Of a stretch of DNA of 64,000 nucleotides, positions 11,020 through 19,414 are shown one piece after another; position 1 is the stretch's first letter, and each line of letters opens with the position of its first letter. This stretch comes from Kofleriaceae bacterium. Its GTDB lineage: Bacteria > Myxococcota_A > Polyangia > Haliangiales > Haliangiaceae. The notes beneath the pieces are model-generated. The model saw only the letters and a program-made list of their open reading frames with translations, was not told where the DNA came from and searched no databases. The stretch spans positions 62,001 to 126,000 of the forward strand of contig JAGPCY010000008.1 in the NCBI GenBank assembly GCA_018057825.1, in the 5' to 3' direction. The translations under genes and the position numbers were made by a program.

Positions 11020-12246
11020 TCACTCCGCGGCGTAGCGCTTGACCGCCGGCCGCTTGCCGTGATCGATCTTGACCATCACCGCCGACTTCATCGCGTCGCG
11101 GTTGGCGTCGATCGTGATCTCGCCGGTGACCCCGGGGAAGCCCTTGGTCGCGGCGATCGTGGCGGCCAGATCCTTGCCGGCCAACGACGGCGACTTGTCG
11201 ATCGCGGCGAACAGGAGGTTGGCGGCGTCGTAGCCCAGGGCGGCCAGGGCGTCGGGCGCCGCGCCGTGCTTGGCCTGGTACTTGGCGACGAAGTTCTTGA
11301 CCGCCGGGGTGTCCTCCTCGGGGGAGTAGTGGTTCGAGAAGAAGCTGCCCTGGACCGCGTCGCCGCCGATCTGCTCGAGCTTGTCCGAGTCCCAGCCGTC
11401 GCCACCGAGGAAGGGGGCGGTGATCCCGAGCTTGCGGGCCTGGGCGATGATGTTGGCGGCCTGGGTGTAGTAGCCCGGGAGGAAGATCGCGTCGGGCTTG
11501 GCCTGGCTGACGGTCGCGAGCTGGGCGCCGACGTCGGGGTTGTTGGAGTCGTAGGCCTCGCGCGCGGCGATCTCGCCGCCGCCGGCCTTGAACGACTTCT
11601 CGAAGAAGTCGGCCAGGCCCTTCGAGTACGGCTGGCCCTGATCGAACAGGATCGCGACCCGCTTGGCCTTGAGCTCCTCGAGGGCGAACCGGGCGACGAC
11701 CTTGCCCTGGAACTCGTCGAGGAAGCAGACCCGGAAGATCATGTCGCCGATCTGGGTGACCGCCGGGTTGGTCGACGACGGCGAGATCATCGGCACCCCG
11801 TACTGCTGGGCGACCGGCCCGGCCGCCATCGACAGGCCCGACGCGACCTCGCCGAGGAGCGCCACCACCTTGTCCTGGGTGATGAGCTTGGTGACGGCGT
11901 TGCCGGCTTGCTGCGGCTGGCCGGCGTCGTCCTCGGTGATGAGCTCGATCTTGCGGCCCTTGAGCGTGCCGGCGTCGATCGCGGCGTTGCGCTCCTCGAT
12001 GGCCAGGCGGATGCCGCGATCGGTGGACTGACCGAAGGTCGACTCGGACCCGGTCATCGACGCGTAGTGGCCGACCTTGATCGGCGCGGTCGACGGCACG
12101 CTGCCGCCGGCGCCGCCCGAGCCGGTCGCACCACCGCCGCCGCCGCCGGTCTCGTTGCGCTTGCGCTCGCAACCCGCGACCAGGGCCGCGATCAGAGCGA
12201 TGCCGAACAGGCCTCGCCGCGTCATTCGCCAACCATTGAGCTTCAC
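11020..12246 (-). CDS. livJ: Branched-chain amino-acid binding lipoprotein (LivJ/LivK type)
   Basis: A 408-residue periplasmic binding protein. I chose the GTG at 12246 because GAGGAG sits just upstream and the encoded MKLNGWRMTRRGLFG start gives a signal peptide ending in the lipobox L-V-A-G-C (Cys26). After a Gly-rich linker the Peripla_BP_6 type I fold begins with IKVGHYASMTGSESTFGQST and includes VVALLGEVASGLSMA and GYYTQAANII. As a lipoprotein it would be membrane-tethered, unlike the free E. coli LivJ. It is the first gene of the liv operon and has its own promoter-like sequence. Confidence 0.93.
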   Translation of the reverse strand: MKLNGWRMTRRGLFGIALIAALVAGCERKRNETGGGGGGATGSGGAGGSVPSTAPIKVGHYASMTGSESTFGQSTDRGIRLAIEERNAAIDAGTLKGRKIELITEDDAGQPQQAGNAVTKLITQDKVVALLGEVASGLSMAAGPVAQQYGVPMISPSSTNPAVTQIGDMIFRVCFLDEFQGKVVARFALEELKAKRVAILFDQGQPYSKGLADFFEKSFKAGGGEIAAREAYDSNNPDVGAQLATVSQAKPDAIFLPGYYTQAANIIAQARKLGITAPFLGGDGWDSDKLEQIGGDAVQGSFFSNHYSPEEDTPAVKNFVAKYQAKHGAAPDALAALGYDAANLLFAAIDKSPSLAGKDLAATIAATKGFPGVTGEITIDANRDAMKSAVMVKIDHGKRPAVKRYAAE

Positions 12247-12270
12247 GGGCGTCTCCTCGTAAGAGTCGAT

Positions 12271-12300
12271 GCGATAGCCCGGGGCCGGCGCGGGAGTCAA
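12271..12300 (-). promoter_or_regulatory. Sigma-70-type promoter for the liv operon
   Basis: Read on the minus strand, TTGACT (12295-12300) and TATCGC (12271-12276) are separated by 18 bases. Transcription would start near 12263, a short distance before the GAGGAG at 12253-12258 and the GTG at 12246. Both boxes stand out in very GC-rich surroundings. The match is by eye. Confidence 0.5.
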
Positions 12301-12398
12301 CCCCGGCGCACCGTCCCCGACGCACCGAGCGACGGCGATGGACGCGCCGGAAGCCACCGTGGTACGTCGTCGCCGCGCCCCCGCGCCCCAGGTCCGTC

Positions 12399-14324
12399 AT
12401 GAGCTCAGCGTCGTCTCGCCACTCCACCGTGATGCCCGCCCACGGGCACCACTACCACGGCAAGAAGGAGCTGGCGCTGGTGTCGCTCGGGGCCCTGGGG
12501 GTCGTCTACGGCGACATCGGGACCTCGCCGCTCTACGCGATGAAGGAGTGCCTGACCGGCACCCACGGCGCCCCGCCGACGCCAGGCAACGTCTTCGGCG
12601 TGCTGTCGCTGGTGTTCTGGGCCCTGACGATCGTCGTCGTCATCAAGTACCTGACGTTCGTCCTGCGGGCCGACAACAAGGGCGAGGGTGGCATCCAGGC
12701 CCTGGCCGCCCTGGTGTCGGGCGCCACCGGCCGCTCGGCCGGCCGCCTGGCGATCCCGATCCTCATGGCCTTGTTCGGGACCGGCCTCCTGTACGGCGAG
12801 GGCGTCCTGACCCCGGCGATCTCGGTCTTGTCGGCGGTCGAGGGCCTGAACGTCGCGACCTCGAAGGTCGAGCACCTGGTGGTGCCGATCACGATCGCGA
12901 TCCTGGTCGGGCTGTTCGGAGTCCAGCGCTTCGGCACCCACCGGATCGGCGCGGTCTTCGGCTGGATCATGTTGACCTGGTTCGTGTCCCTCGGCGCGAT
13001 CGGCATCTCGTGGATCGTCAAGGCGCCCGAGGTGCTGCAGGCGGTCAACCCGATCTACGGCGCCGAGTTCCTCATGCACAACCAGTTGAAGGGCTTCCTG
13101 CTCCTGGGCTCGGTCGTGCTGGTCATCACCGGCGGCGAGGCGCTGTACGCCGACATGGGCCACTTCGGCCGGACCCCGATCCGGGTCGCCTGGTACTGCG
13201 TCGTCTTTCCCGGCCTGCTCCTCAACTACTTCGGCCAGGGCGCCCTGTTTCTGACCTCGCCCGTGGGCTCGATCACCAACCCGTTCTTCCAGATGGTCGA
13301 TGGCTGGCTGACCTACCCGCTGGTCGCCCTGGCGACGATGGCGGCGATCATCGCGTCGCAGGCGCTGATCTCGGGGGCGTTCTCGCTGACCCACCAGGCG
13401 GTCCAGCTCGGGTACGCGCCGCGCGTCACGATCGTGCACACCTCGGAGAAGGCCGAGGGCCAGATCTACATCCCCGAGATCAACTACCTGCTCATGGCCG
13501 CCTGCCTGGCGGTGGTGCTCGGGTTCGGCTCGTCGAGCAAGCTGGCCGGCGCCTACGGCGTGGCGGTCACCGGGACGATGGCGATCACGTCGATCCTGTA
13601 CTTCCTGGTGCGGACCAAGCTGTGGCACCAGCCGATGTGGTCGAGCGTGCTCATGCTGGTGGTGTTCCTCGGCATCGACCTGACGTTCTTCTCGTCGACG
13701 ATGGCCAAGATCCTCCACGGCGGCTGGCTGCCGCTGACCTTCGGCGCGGTGGTCTTCATCATCATGACCACCTGGTGGCGCGGCCGCACCGAGCTGTCGC
13801 GGCTGATGGATCAGGGCAACCTGCCCGACGCCCTGTTCCTCGACGACGTCGAGACCCAGGCCCTGCACCGGGTCAAGGGCACCGCGGTGTTCATGACCTC
13901 GAACCCCGACGGCATCCCCAACGTGCTGATGCACCACGTCAAGCACAACCAGGTGCTGCACAAGCAGGTCGTGCTCTTGTCGATCCGCACCGAGGGCGTG
14001 CCGTGGGTCCCGGGCAACACCTCGCTGTCGGTCAAGGACCTCGGCCAGGGCTTCTACCGCGTCGAGGTCCGGGTCGGCTTCATGCAGTCACCCAACGTCC
14101 CGCGCATCCTCCAGCGCTGCGAGAAGCACGGGCTGGTCGCCCAGGCCTCGACCACGACCTACTACCTGGGCCGGCAGACGCTCCTCACCACCGGGCGGTC
14201 CGGGATCTGGAAGTGGCGCAAGATGCTGTTCGCGTTCTTGACCCGAAACGCCCGGCCGCCGACCGACTTCTTCGCGCTGCCGCCCAACCGCGTGGTCGAG
14301 CTGGGGCTGCAGATCGAGCTGTAG
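12399..14324 (+). CDS. kup: KUP-family potassium uptake transporter (first copy)
   Basis: A 641-residue proton-coupled potassium importer. The core starts LGALGVVYGDIGTSPLYAMKE, the KUP signature, and includes the GDGVLTPAISVLSAVEG-like segment here as GEGVLTPAI, plus GGEALYADMGHFG and LNYFGQGA. About twelve membrane helices are followed by a cytoplasmic C-terminal domain ending PPNRVVELGLQIEL. A second, closely related copy lies at 29492. This one has no KdpE-like TCAAG boxes in its 150-base upstream region, so the two may be regulated differently. Confidence 0.96.
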   Translation: MSSASSRHSTVMPAHGHHYHGKKELALVSLGALGVVYGDIGTSPLYAMKECLTGTHGAPPTPGNVFGVLSLVFWALTIVVVIKYLTFVLRADNKGEGGIQALAALVSGATGRSAGRLAIPILMALFGTGLLYGEGVLTPAISVLSAVEGLNVATSKVEHLVVPITIAILVGLFGVQRFGTHRIGAVFGWIMLTWFVSLGAIGISWIVKAPEVLQAVNPIYGAEFLMHNQLKGFLLLGSVVLVITGGEALYADMGHFGRTPIRVAWYCVVFPGLLLNYFGQGALFLTSPVGSITNPFFQMVDGWLTYPLVALATMAAIIASQALISGAFSLTHQAVQLGYAPRVTIVHTSEKAEGQIYIPEINYLLMAACLAVVLGFGSSSKLAGAYGVAVTGTMAITSILYFLVRTKLWHQPMWSSVLMLVVFLGIDLTFFSSTMAKILHGGWLPLTFGAVVFIIMTTWWRGRTELSRLMDQGNLPDALFLDDVETQALHRVKGTAVFMTSNPDGIPNVLMHHVKHNQVLHKQVVLLSIRTEGVPWVPGNTSLSVKDLGQGFYRVEVRVGFMQSPNVPRILQRCEKHGLVAQASTTTYYLGRQTLLTTGRSGIWKWRKMLFAFLTRNARPPTDFFALPPNRVVELGLQIEL

Positions 14325-14380
14325 GCGCGGCGCCGGGGCGCGGCGCTGGTGCTCATGGGCGGCGGGTCACAGGCGGCGCG

Positions 14381-14794
14381 TCACAGGTGGCGGGTCTCGG
14401 CCGGCGTCGCCCACCAGTTGTCGTGTTTGCCGTCGAGGTAGCGGACCGGCGCGGCGATCAGGTCGGCGGGCGCGAGATCGTCGAGGACGGCCACCACCAC
14501 CGAGACGTAGGCGCCGTCGTTCCACGCGGCGGCCGCGACCCGGTGAAAGACGGTCGTGCCGCACCCGCGGCAGAACCCGCTGGGCGCGCTGTGGTCGGCG
14601 AAGGCCGAGGGCTGGACGAGCTCGTCAGCGCCGGCGATCAGGTGGAAGGCCTCCGGCCGGACCCGGGCGGTCCAGTTGCGGCGCTTCCAGCACTTGGTGC
14701 AGTTGCACTTCTCGGTGCCGGCCGCGAGGTCGAAGCTGGCGTCGAAGCGGACGCGCCCGCAGGCGCACGAACCTTGGTAGGTGGTCATCGTCAT
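14381..14794 (-). CDS. GFA-family (DUF636, Mss4-like) zinc protein
   Basis: A 137-residue protein with the zinc-ligand layout of the glutathione-dependent formaldehyde-activating (GFA) family: C-A-C-G near residue 11, C-N-C-T-K-C near 30 and C-R-G-C-G near 76. Family members bind zinc in a Mss4-like beta fold, and most have no proven substrate, so a formaldehyde role should not be assumed. It is convergent with kup, 56 bases away. Confidence 0.88.
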   Translation of the reverse strand: MTMTTYQGSCACGRVRFDASFDLAAGTEKCNCTKCWKRRNWTARVRPEAFHLIAGADELVQPSAFADHSAPSGFCRGCGTTVFHRVAAAAWNDGAYVSVVVAVLDDLAPADLIAAPVRYLDGKHDNWWATPAETRHL

Positions 14795-14874
14795 GGGTCG
14801 ACCATGCCGCGGCCCGATGACAGCCTTCTGTCAGGTTTCTTGACCGCGCCTCGACCTCGTCCCGCGGGCGGCGA

Positions 14875-16530
14875 TCACAGCGGCGCGCTGGCCTCGGCCA
14901 GGACGATCGGGGTCGGCGGCCGACGCGCGGTCATGGTCCCGAAGGTGATCGCCGCCGGGGTGGCGCGGGCGACCGCGGCCTCGATGGCGGCGGGGGGCAC
15001 CGACTGGAAGGCCAGGGCGACCTCGAGGCGGGCTGCGCCGGGCGCGGCGACGTCGAGGTGGACGGTGTCGCTGCCGGGCCCGAAGTCGGGGTCGTCGGCG
15101 ACCGCGACGGGGACGGTGCGTCCGCCGTCGGCGACGCTGGGATCCCAGCCCATCGGCAGCAAGCGATCGTCTTTGCCCATGGCCCAGGCGGCGAGGAGCG
15201 CGTGGGTCGGCGCCCCGGCGCGGTCGACCTGGACGGCCTCCCACAGCGCGACCTGATCGGCGGCGGTCACGCGATCGCGGTGCGGCAAGATCGTCCCGAG
15301 GGGATCGAGGCGACGACCGGCGCCGTCGATCAAGTGGCCGCGGTCGTCGACCTGGCCGGACTCGAACACCACGGCGCCGGCGCCGTCGAGGACGCGGACG
15401 TGGAGCCACAGGCGGCGGCCGGGATAGCCGGTCGGCAACTTGTGGCCGGTCAGGTTGGTGACCCGGAGGTCCGCGACCACCCGACCGTCGACCCGGGCGG
15501 CGCTGGTGATGGTCAGCCCGGCCGCGGTCCGGCCCATCGCGACCGCGGCGTCGGCGGCCGCGGCCAGGGTCGCGGCGGTCGCGCGACCGCCGGTCCAGGC
15601 CTGGTTGTCGGCGAGGAGGCCCAGCAGGTACGCGTTGGCGCCGCCGAACAGGTGGCGGCCGATCGGGCTGCGCGGGCCCAGCCACGGCGGCATCGGCGAC
15701 AGCTTGGTCGCGATCAGGTTGCCGTCGGCGTCGGTGGTCGGCGCGTGGCAGGCCTGGCAGGTGACGCCGGCGCGCGCCAGCGCCGAGGCCCGCCACTCGA
15801 GGTAGGTGGTCTGCTCGTTGAACTCGGGGCCGATGGGCTGGCCGTCAGCGTCGAGGGCCCGGGTCACGACGGTGTGGCACGACGCGCACAGCTCGCTGGT
15901 GGTGAGGTGCGGCGCCGACACCGGGGTGTAGTTGACGTGGCGCCGCATCGGCATCGGGAACGGGTCGGCGTGGGGGCCGGCGAGCTGACGCCCAGGGGCG
16001 ATCGCGAAGGCGCCGTCGTAGGTCGCCGGCTCGCCCAGGCCGGCCGGGTCGAGCTGATGGCAGGTCGTGCAGCCGACCCCGTCGCGGGCGAGCTGACCGG
16101 CCGGGCCGGGATCGGTGGTCACGGTGGCGAAGTCGATCGCGGCCCCGGCGGCGGCCTGCTCGCGCGCGCCCATCGGCGCGTGGCAGCGCGTGCATAGATC
16201 GTCGATGGCGGCGAGCGCGCCGGGATGATCGAGGCGCTCGCCGCTCCACACCGCGAGCCAGTACGGATCGCGGGCCGACCACGCCATCATCGACGCCGGG
16301 TACAGGGCCCCCGGCGAGAGGTCGCGACCGGCGGCGTCGCGCATGACGCCACCCGCCGGACCGTGGCAGGCATCGCAGCGCTCGCTGGTGGCGAAGGTGG
16401 TGCCGTCGGCCGGCGCCGCGGGCGGCAGGGCCGGCTGGCCGCCGGCGGGGACACTGGTGGCGTCGAGCTCGCGAGGGGAAGTGCCGCACGCGGCGACGAG
16501 GCAGACGGCGCAGGCCAGCCGGGAGGTCAT
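14875..16530 (-). CDS. Multihaem c-type cytochrome lipoprotein
   Basis: A 551-residue protein from ATG 16530, chosen because MTSRLACAVCLVAAC is a lipoprotein signal with Cys15. Five CxxCH haem motifs are visible: CDACH, CTRCH, CTTCH, CASCH and CQACH. Their order and the spaced His residues resemble cytochrome c-554/octahaem-like proteins found in Deltaproteobacteria. A beta-rich domain of about 200 residues follows, with VTNLTGHKLPTGYPGRRLWL, a common motif after such haem domains. It probably transfers electrons at the outer face of a membrane. The partner enzyme is not in the window. Divergent from the vWA gene. Confidence 0.87.
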   Translation of the reverse strand: MTSRLACAVCLVAACGTSPRELDATSVPAGGQPALPPAAPADGTTFATSERCDACHGPAGGVMRDAAGRDLSPGALYPASMMAWSARDPYWLAVWSGERLDHPGALAAIDDLCTRCHAPMGAREQAAAGAAIDFATVTTDPGPAGQLARDGVGCTTCHQLDPAGLGEPATYDGAFAIAPGRQLAGPHADPFPMPMRRHVNYTPVSAPHLTTSELCASCHTVVTRALDADGQPIGPEFNEQTTYLEWRASALARAGVTCQACHAPTTDADGNLIATKLSPMPPWLGPRSPIGRHLFGGANAYLLGLLADNQAWTGGRATAATLAAAADAAVAMGRTAAGLTITSAARVDGRVVADLRVTNLTGHKLPTGYPGRRLWLHVRVLDGAGAVVFESGQVDDRGHLIDGAGRRLDPLGTILPHRDRVTAADQVALWEAVQVDRAGAPTHALLAAWAMGKDDRLLPMGWDPSVADGGRTVPVAVADDPDFGPGSDTVHLDVAAPGAARLEVALAFQSVPPAAIEAAVARATPAAITFGTMTARRPPTPIVLAEASAPL

Positions 16531-16667
16531 GGTTCGGTTGTGGGGCGACGCGCGCGCCGCGCCAAGCGCGCCGGCCGTGGTGTGACGTCGCGCGAAGCAA
16601 TTGCGCAACGGCGCGCGTCGCCTTGCGCGTTGCGGGTTGTTTCATCGCGCTCGAGGTGGCGCCGCGG

Positions 16668-16724
16668 TGTCCGGGTTTGGCCGAGAACCGGACGGATCGT
16701 CCGGCGGGCCGGACAACCCGGACA
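16668..16724. promoter_or_regulatory. Nested inverted repeats made of CCGGAC/GTCCGG half-sites
   Basis: Five copies of the CCGGAC hexamer (either strand) lie within 55 bases of the divergent region: GTCCGG 16669, CCGGAC 16688, GTCCGG 16699, CCGGAC 16709 and 16718. The outer arms TGTCCGGGTT (16668-16677) and AACCCGGACA (16715-16724) match perfectly. Inside them CCGGACG and CGTCCGG flank GAT (16688-16704), and GTCCGG/CCGGAC form an alternative hairpin (16699-16714). This looks like an operator array or a structured leader for the vWA gene. Confidence 0.5.
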
Positions 16725-16794
16725 GACGACGCTGGCCAGGGCCGCGAGATCACGTGGACCCGACGGTGGCCCGCGGGTTGCTTTTCTCACGGGC

Positions 16795-17970
16795 ATGATG
16801 CGCAAGGTCGGCGTGGCGAAGGTCAGCGTAGTGATGGTCGGCGTGGTGATGGTCGAGGCGGCGATGGCGGCGCCCGCGGCGGCGGATCCGTCGGTGTGCG
16901 AACCGGCGACCGCGCTCATCGTGCTCGATCGATCGAGCTCGATGAACGGCGCGATCGGCGACGGCGGCAGCAAATGGGAGGCGGCGCGGACGGCCATCGA
17001 CCAGATGCTGGTCGCCTACGGTGATCAGATCGGCTTCGGCCTGGTCACGTTCCCGTACCCCGATGCCTGTGGCCCGGGTCAGCTCGACGTGCCGCCAGGG
17101 ATCGGCCAGCGCGGCGCGATCGGCGAGGCCCTGCGTCGCCCACCGCCGGCCAGCGGCAACTGGACGCCGCTCGGCGAGACCCTGATGGCGGTCGCCGAGC
17201 CGAGCGCGATCGGTGGCTACCAGCCCGACTACGCGATCGTGATCACCGACGGGTTCCAGTGGTGCGCTCCCTTCGATCCCAGCCAGCGCGAGCTCCCGCG
17301 CCAGGCGGTGGCGCGGCTGCGCGAGCGCGGCATCCGCACCTTCGCGGTCGGGTTCGGCGCCCTGGTCGATGAGGAGTCGCTGGCGGCGATGGCGATCCTG
17401 GGCGACACCGCGGTGCCGGGCTGCGATCCCACCGGAGTCGATCTCGACCGCCGGTGCTTCTACCAGGCCGATGATCCCGGCGGCCTGGCGCGGGCGCTCA
17501 TGGAGATCGCGGCCCGGGCCGGCGGCGAGCTCTGCGATGGCCGCGACAACGACTGCGACGGCGCGATCGACGACGACGCGAGCTGCCACCCGGGGTCCCG
17601 GTGCGTGGACGGCGCGTGCGTGGCGACGCCGGACGGGCCGGACGGCGGGCTCCCGCTCGACGACGACGGGATGCCGGTCGGCGGCTGCGGCTGTCGCGCC
17701 GGGACCGACCCGGCCCCGACCGCGCTTGCCCTCGGGCTCCTGGCCGTCGCCTACGCGCGCCGGCGACGACGCGGCAGCGCGAGCGCCGCCGCGACCGCCA
17801 GCGCCAAGCCAGCCGACCCGGCACCGCCGCCCTGGCAGCCGCAGCTCGACGTGATCTCGCTCGACACGTCACCCCCATCGGCGGCGCCGCCGTTGCCACC
17901 GTCGGCGGTCGGGCCGGCATCGACGATCGGCGCGGTCGCCGAGATCACCAGGTCGACGCAGGCGAAGTAG
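16795..17970 (+). CDS. Secreted vWA-domain protein with MopE-like motif and Arg-rich anchor
   Basis: A 391-residue protein starting MMRKVGVAKV with a signal peptide ending near A-A-A-D. A von Willebrand A domain follows with the MIDAS D45-R-S-S-S and a later T-P-L-G-E-T-L and ITDG. After it comes CDGRDNDCDGAIDDD, the MopE-type metal-binding motif. Then GGCGCRAG, a hydrophobic helix and RRRRR make a MYXO-CTERM-like tail. Unusually, the frame continues about 70 residues beyond the Arg cluster and overlaps the end of the convergent LPMO-like gene by 220 bases. A missing stop after the Arg cluster is possible. Confidence 0.82.
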   Translation: MMRKVGVAKVSVVMVGVVMVEAAMAAPAAADPSVCEPATALIVLDRSSSMNGAIGDGGSKWEAARTAIDQMLVAYGDQIGFGLVTFPYPDACGPGQLDVPPGIGQRGAIGEALRRPPPASGNWTPLGETLMAVAEPSAIGGYQPDYAIVITDGFQWCAPFDPSQRELPRQAVARLRERGIRTFAVGFGALVDEESLAAMAILGDTAVPGCDPTGVDLDRRCFYQADDPGGLARALMEIAARAGGELCDGRDNDCDGAIDDDASCHPGSRCVDGACVATPDGPDGGLPLDDDGMPVGGCGCRAGTDPAPTALALGLLAVAYARRRRRGSASAAATASAKPADPAPPPWQPQLDVISLDTSPPSAAPPLPPSAVGPASTIGAVAEITRSTQAK

Positions 17971-18449
17971 ATATCGTTCGACAGCGCGTCGGTCGTGTAC
18001 GGCGGCTTGTCGGTCATCATCTGGATGAGCTGGAGCGTGCAGTTGGTGCACTCGGTGGTCGGCAGCGTGATGTCACGGCTGGTCGTGCCCGACGGGATCC
18101 GGTCGGCGATGATCACGCTTCCGGACCCACCCGGGTCGGTCATGCCGGTGAGGTCCTCGGTCGGGAACCCGCCGCCGGGGCCCGGCGGCGGGATGCGAAA
18201 GACGTCGCCGGTGGGGTTGAACGAGATGCGCAGGTATCCCGGGTGCGGGATGTACTCGTCCCAGACCAGGCGCAGGGTCGCGCCGGGGCGGAAGGTCTGC
18301 ACGTTGGCCCGGGTCGAGCCGGCTCGTCCGCAGTGCCGCTCCTTGAGATCGGAGCTCGACCGTGGGGTCGGCGAGGTGATCCGAACGTGGGCCTGGGCGG
18401 CCGAGGCCGCGACCAGCGAACCGAGGACGATGATGGAGAGGCGACCCAT
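17751..18449 (-). CDS. Polysaccharide monooxygenase-like secreted protein with MYXO-CTERM-like tail
   Basis: A 232-residue protein with signal peptide 1-20 ending A-A-Q-A. The mature chain therefore begins with His21 (HVRITSPTPRS), as lytic polysaccharide monooxygenases do. His69 in YIPHPGYLRIS could complete the copper histidine brace. Cys pairs (C40, the C-T-N-C segment and FACVDL) suggest disulfides. It matches what I remember of the SCE4755-type LPMO-like family of myxobacteria. The end is CGCQGGG, a hydrophobic helix and PRRRRRA, a cell-surface sorting signal. The ATG at 18449 was chosen for the signal peptide. Confidence 0.85.
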   Translation of the reverse strand: MGRLSIIVLGSLVAASAAQAHVRITSPTPRSSSDLKERHCGRAGSTRANVQTFRPGATLRLVWDEYIPHPGYLRISFNPTGDVFRIPPPGPGGGFPTEDLTGMTDPGGSGSVIIADRIPSGTTSRDITLPTTECTNCTLQLIQMMTDKPPYTTDALSNDIYFACVDLVISATAPIVDAGPTADGGNGGAADGGDVSSEITSSCGCQGGGAGSAGLALAVAAALALPRRRRRA

Positions 18450-18577
18450 AGCGGTATTGTCGTCGGGAACTCCGAGGCGACGCCAGCGTCTTCGCCTGGG
18501 GATGCTCTCGCCAGGGCCGCCCCCACCCCCGACCGCGCGCGTGGCGATCGCCGACGCGCCGTGCCAACCTCGGGATC

Positions 18578-19318
18578 GTGGCAAGAACGTTGAGCATCGT
18601 CACCGTCCTGGCCGTGGCCCTCGCCGCGGCGCCGGCTCAAGCCAAGTGCGCCCGGGTGCTCCTGGTGCCGCAAGTCCTCACCCACCCCGGCGACCCGATC
18701 CCGAAGAACGGCGGGATCCTGGTGGGCTGGGACGAGACCACGGACGGCAGCGCGGAGCGCTACGAGGGCCACGATCCGGCGGTCAACCCCGACTGGATCG
18801 TGATGACCGGGCCCCGTCGCCAGCGACCGAAGATCGAGGTGCTCGCGCCCGGCCTGGCGGTGTACCGCGCGCGGCCGGTGGCGGGCGGGCGGGGTCGCTC
18901 GCTGGTCCTGCGCGAGGGCGGCGCCAAGCTCGGCACCTGGACCGCGACCACCAAGACCGCCGCGAAGCTGGCCACCGCGCCGCGGGCCCGCGCGATCACC
19001 ACCACCACGACCCAGTCGACGGGCGGCCGCGGGCCGCGGGAGATCACGGTGACCTCCCTCGCCCTCGACGGCCCGGCCCCGACCAGCGCGGCCGCGGTGA
19101 TCGCCTACCGCGTGGTGGCGGGCCAGGCCACGCCGATCGCGTGGGCGCGGGTCGCGCCCGGCAGCCCCGACGCGATCGAGCTGTACAGCTCGCCGGGCCG
19201 ATGTGGCAGCGAGCCCGACGGCCTGATCGCGCCCCAGCCCGGCGAGCAGGTCGCGCTGGCCTGGGTCGACAGCGTCGGCAACCTCTCGCCGCGTTCGGCG
19301 CCGATCGCCGTACGCTGA
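18578..19318 (+). CDS. Secreted hypothetical protein
   Basis: A 246-residue protein (GTG start) with a clear signal peptide, ARTLSIVTVLAVALAAAPAQA, then K-C-A-R-V-L-L-V-P. The mature part is beta-rich with a second Cys in S-P-G-R-C-G-S and ends WVDSVGNLSPRSAPIAVR. No family name is recognised. It is divergent from the LPMO-like gene with about 130 bases between the starts, so they might share a control region. A periplasmic or surface location is likely. Confidence 0.7.
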   Translation: MARTLSIVTVLAVALAAAPAQAKCARVLLVPQVLTHPGDPIPKNGGILVGWDETTDGSAERYEGHDPAVNPDWIVMTGPRRQRPKIEVLAPGLAVYRARPVAGGRGRSLVLREGGAKLGTWTATTKTAAKLATAPRARAITTTTTQSTGGRGPREITVTSLALDGPAPTSAAAVIAYRVVAGQATPIAWARVAPGSPDAIELYSSPGRCGSEPDGLIAPQPGEQVALAWVDSVGNLSPRSAPIAVR

Positions 19319-19414
19319 CCGGGCGCGGGGCCCGACGACGATCGCTCCGCGGGGTAGGCCGCACGGCGCGCCGGGCCGCGCAGGCCGGTTGCCGACGCGG
19401 CACCGCGGAACGTC

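Noticed and set aside
14320-14346. Terminator after the first kup
   Set aside because: GCGCCG/CGGCGC arms exist but are short, lack a T tract and are expected by chance at this GC content.
16225-16794. Upstream extension of the vWA gene by 190 codons
   Set aside because: The added part lacks coding character and covers the start of the cytochrome gene; MMRKVG at 16795 begins a proper signal peptide.
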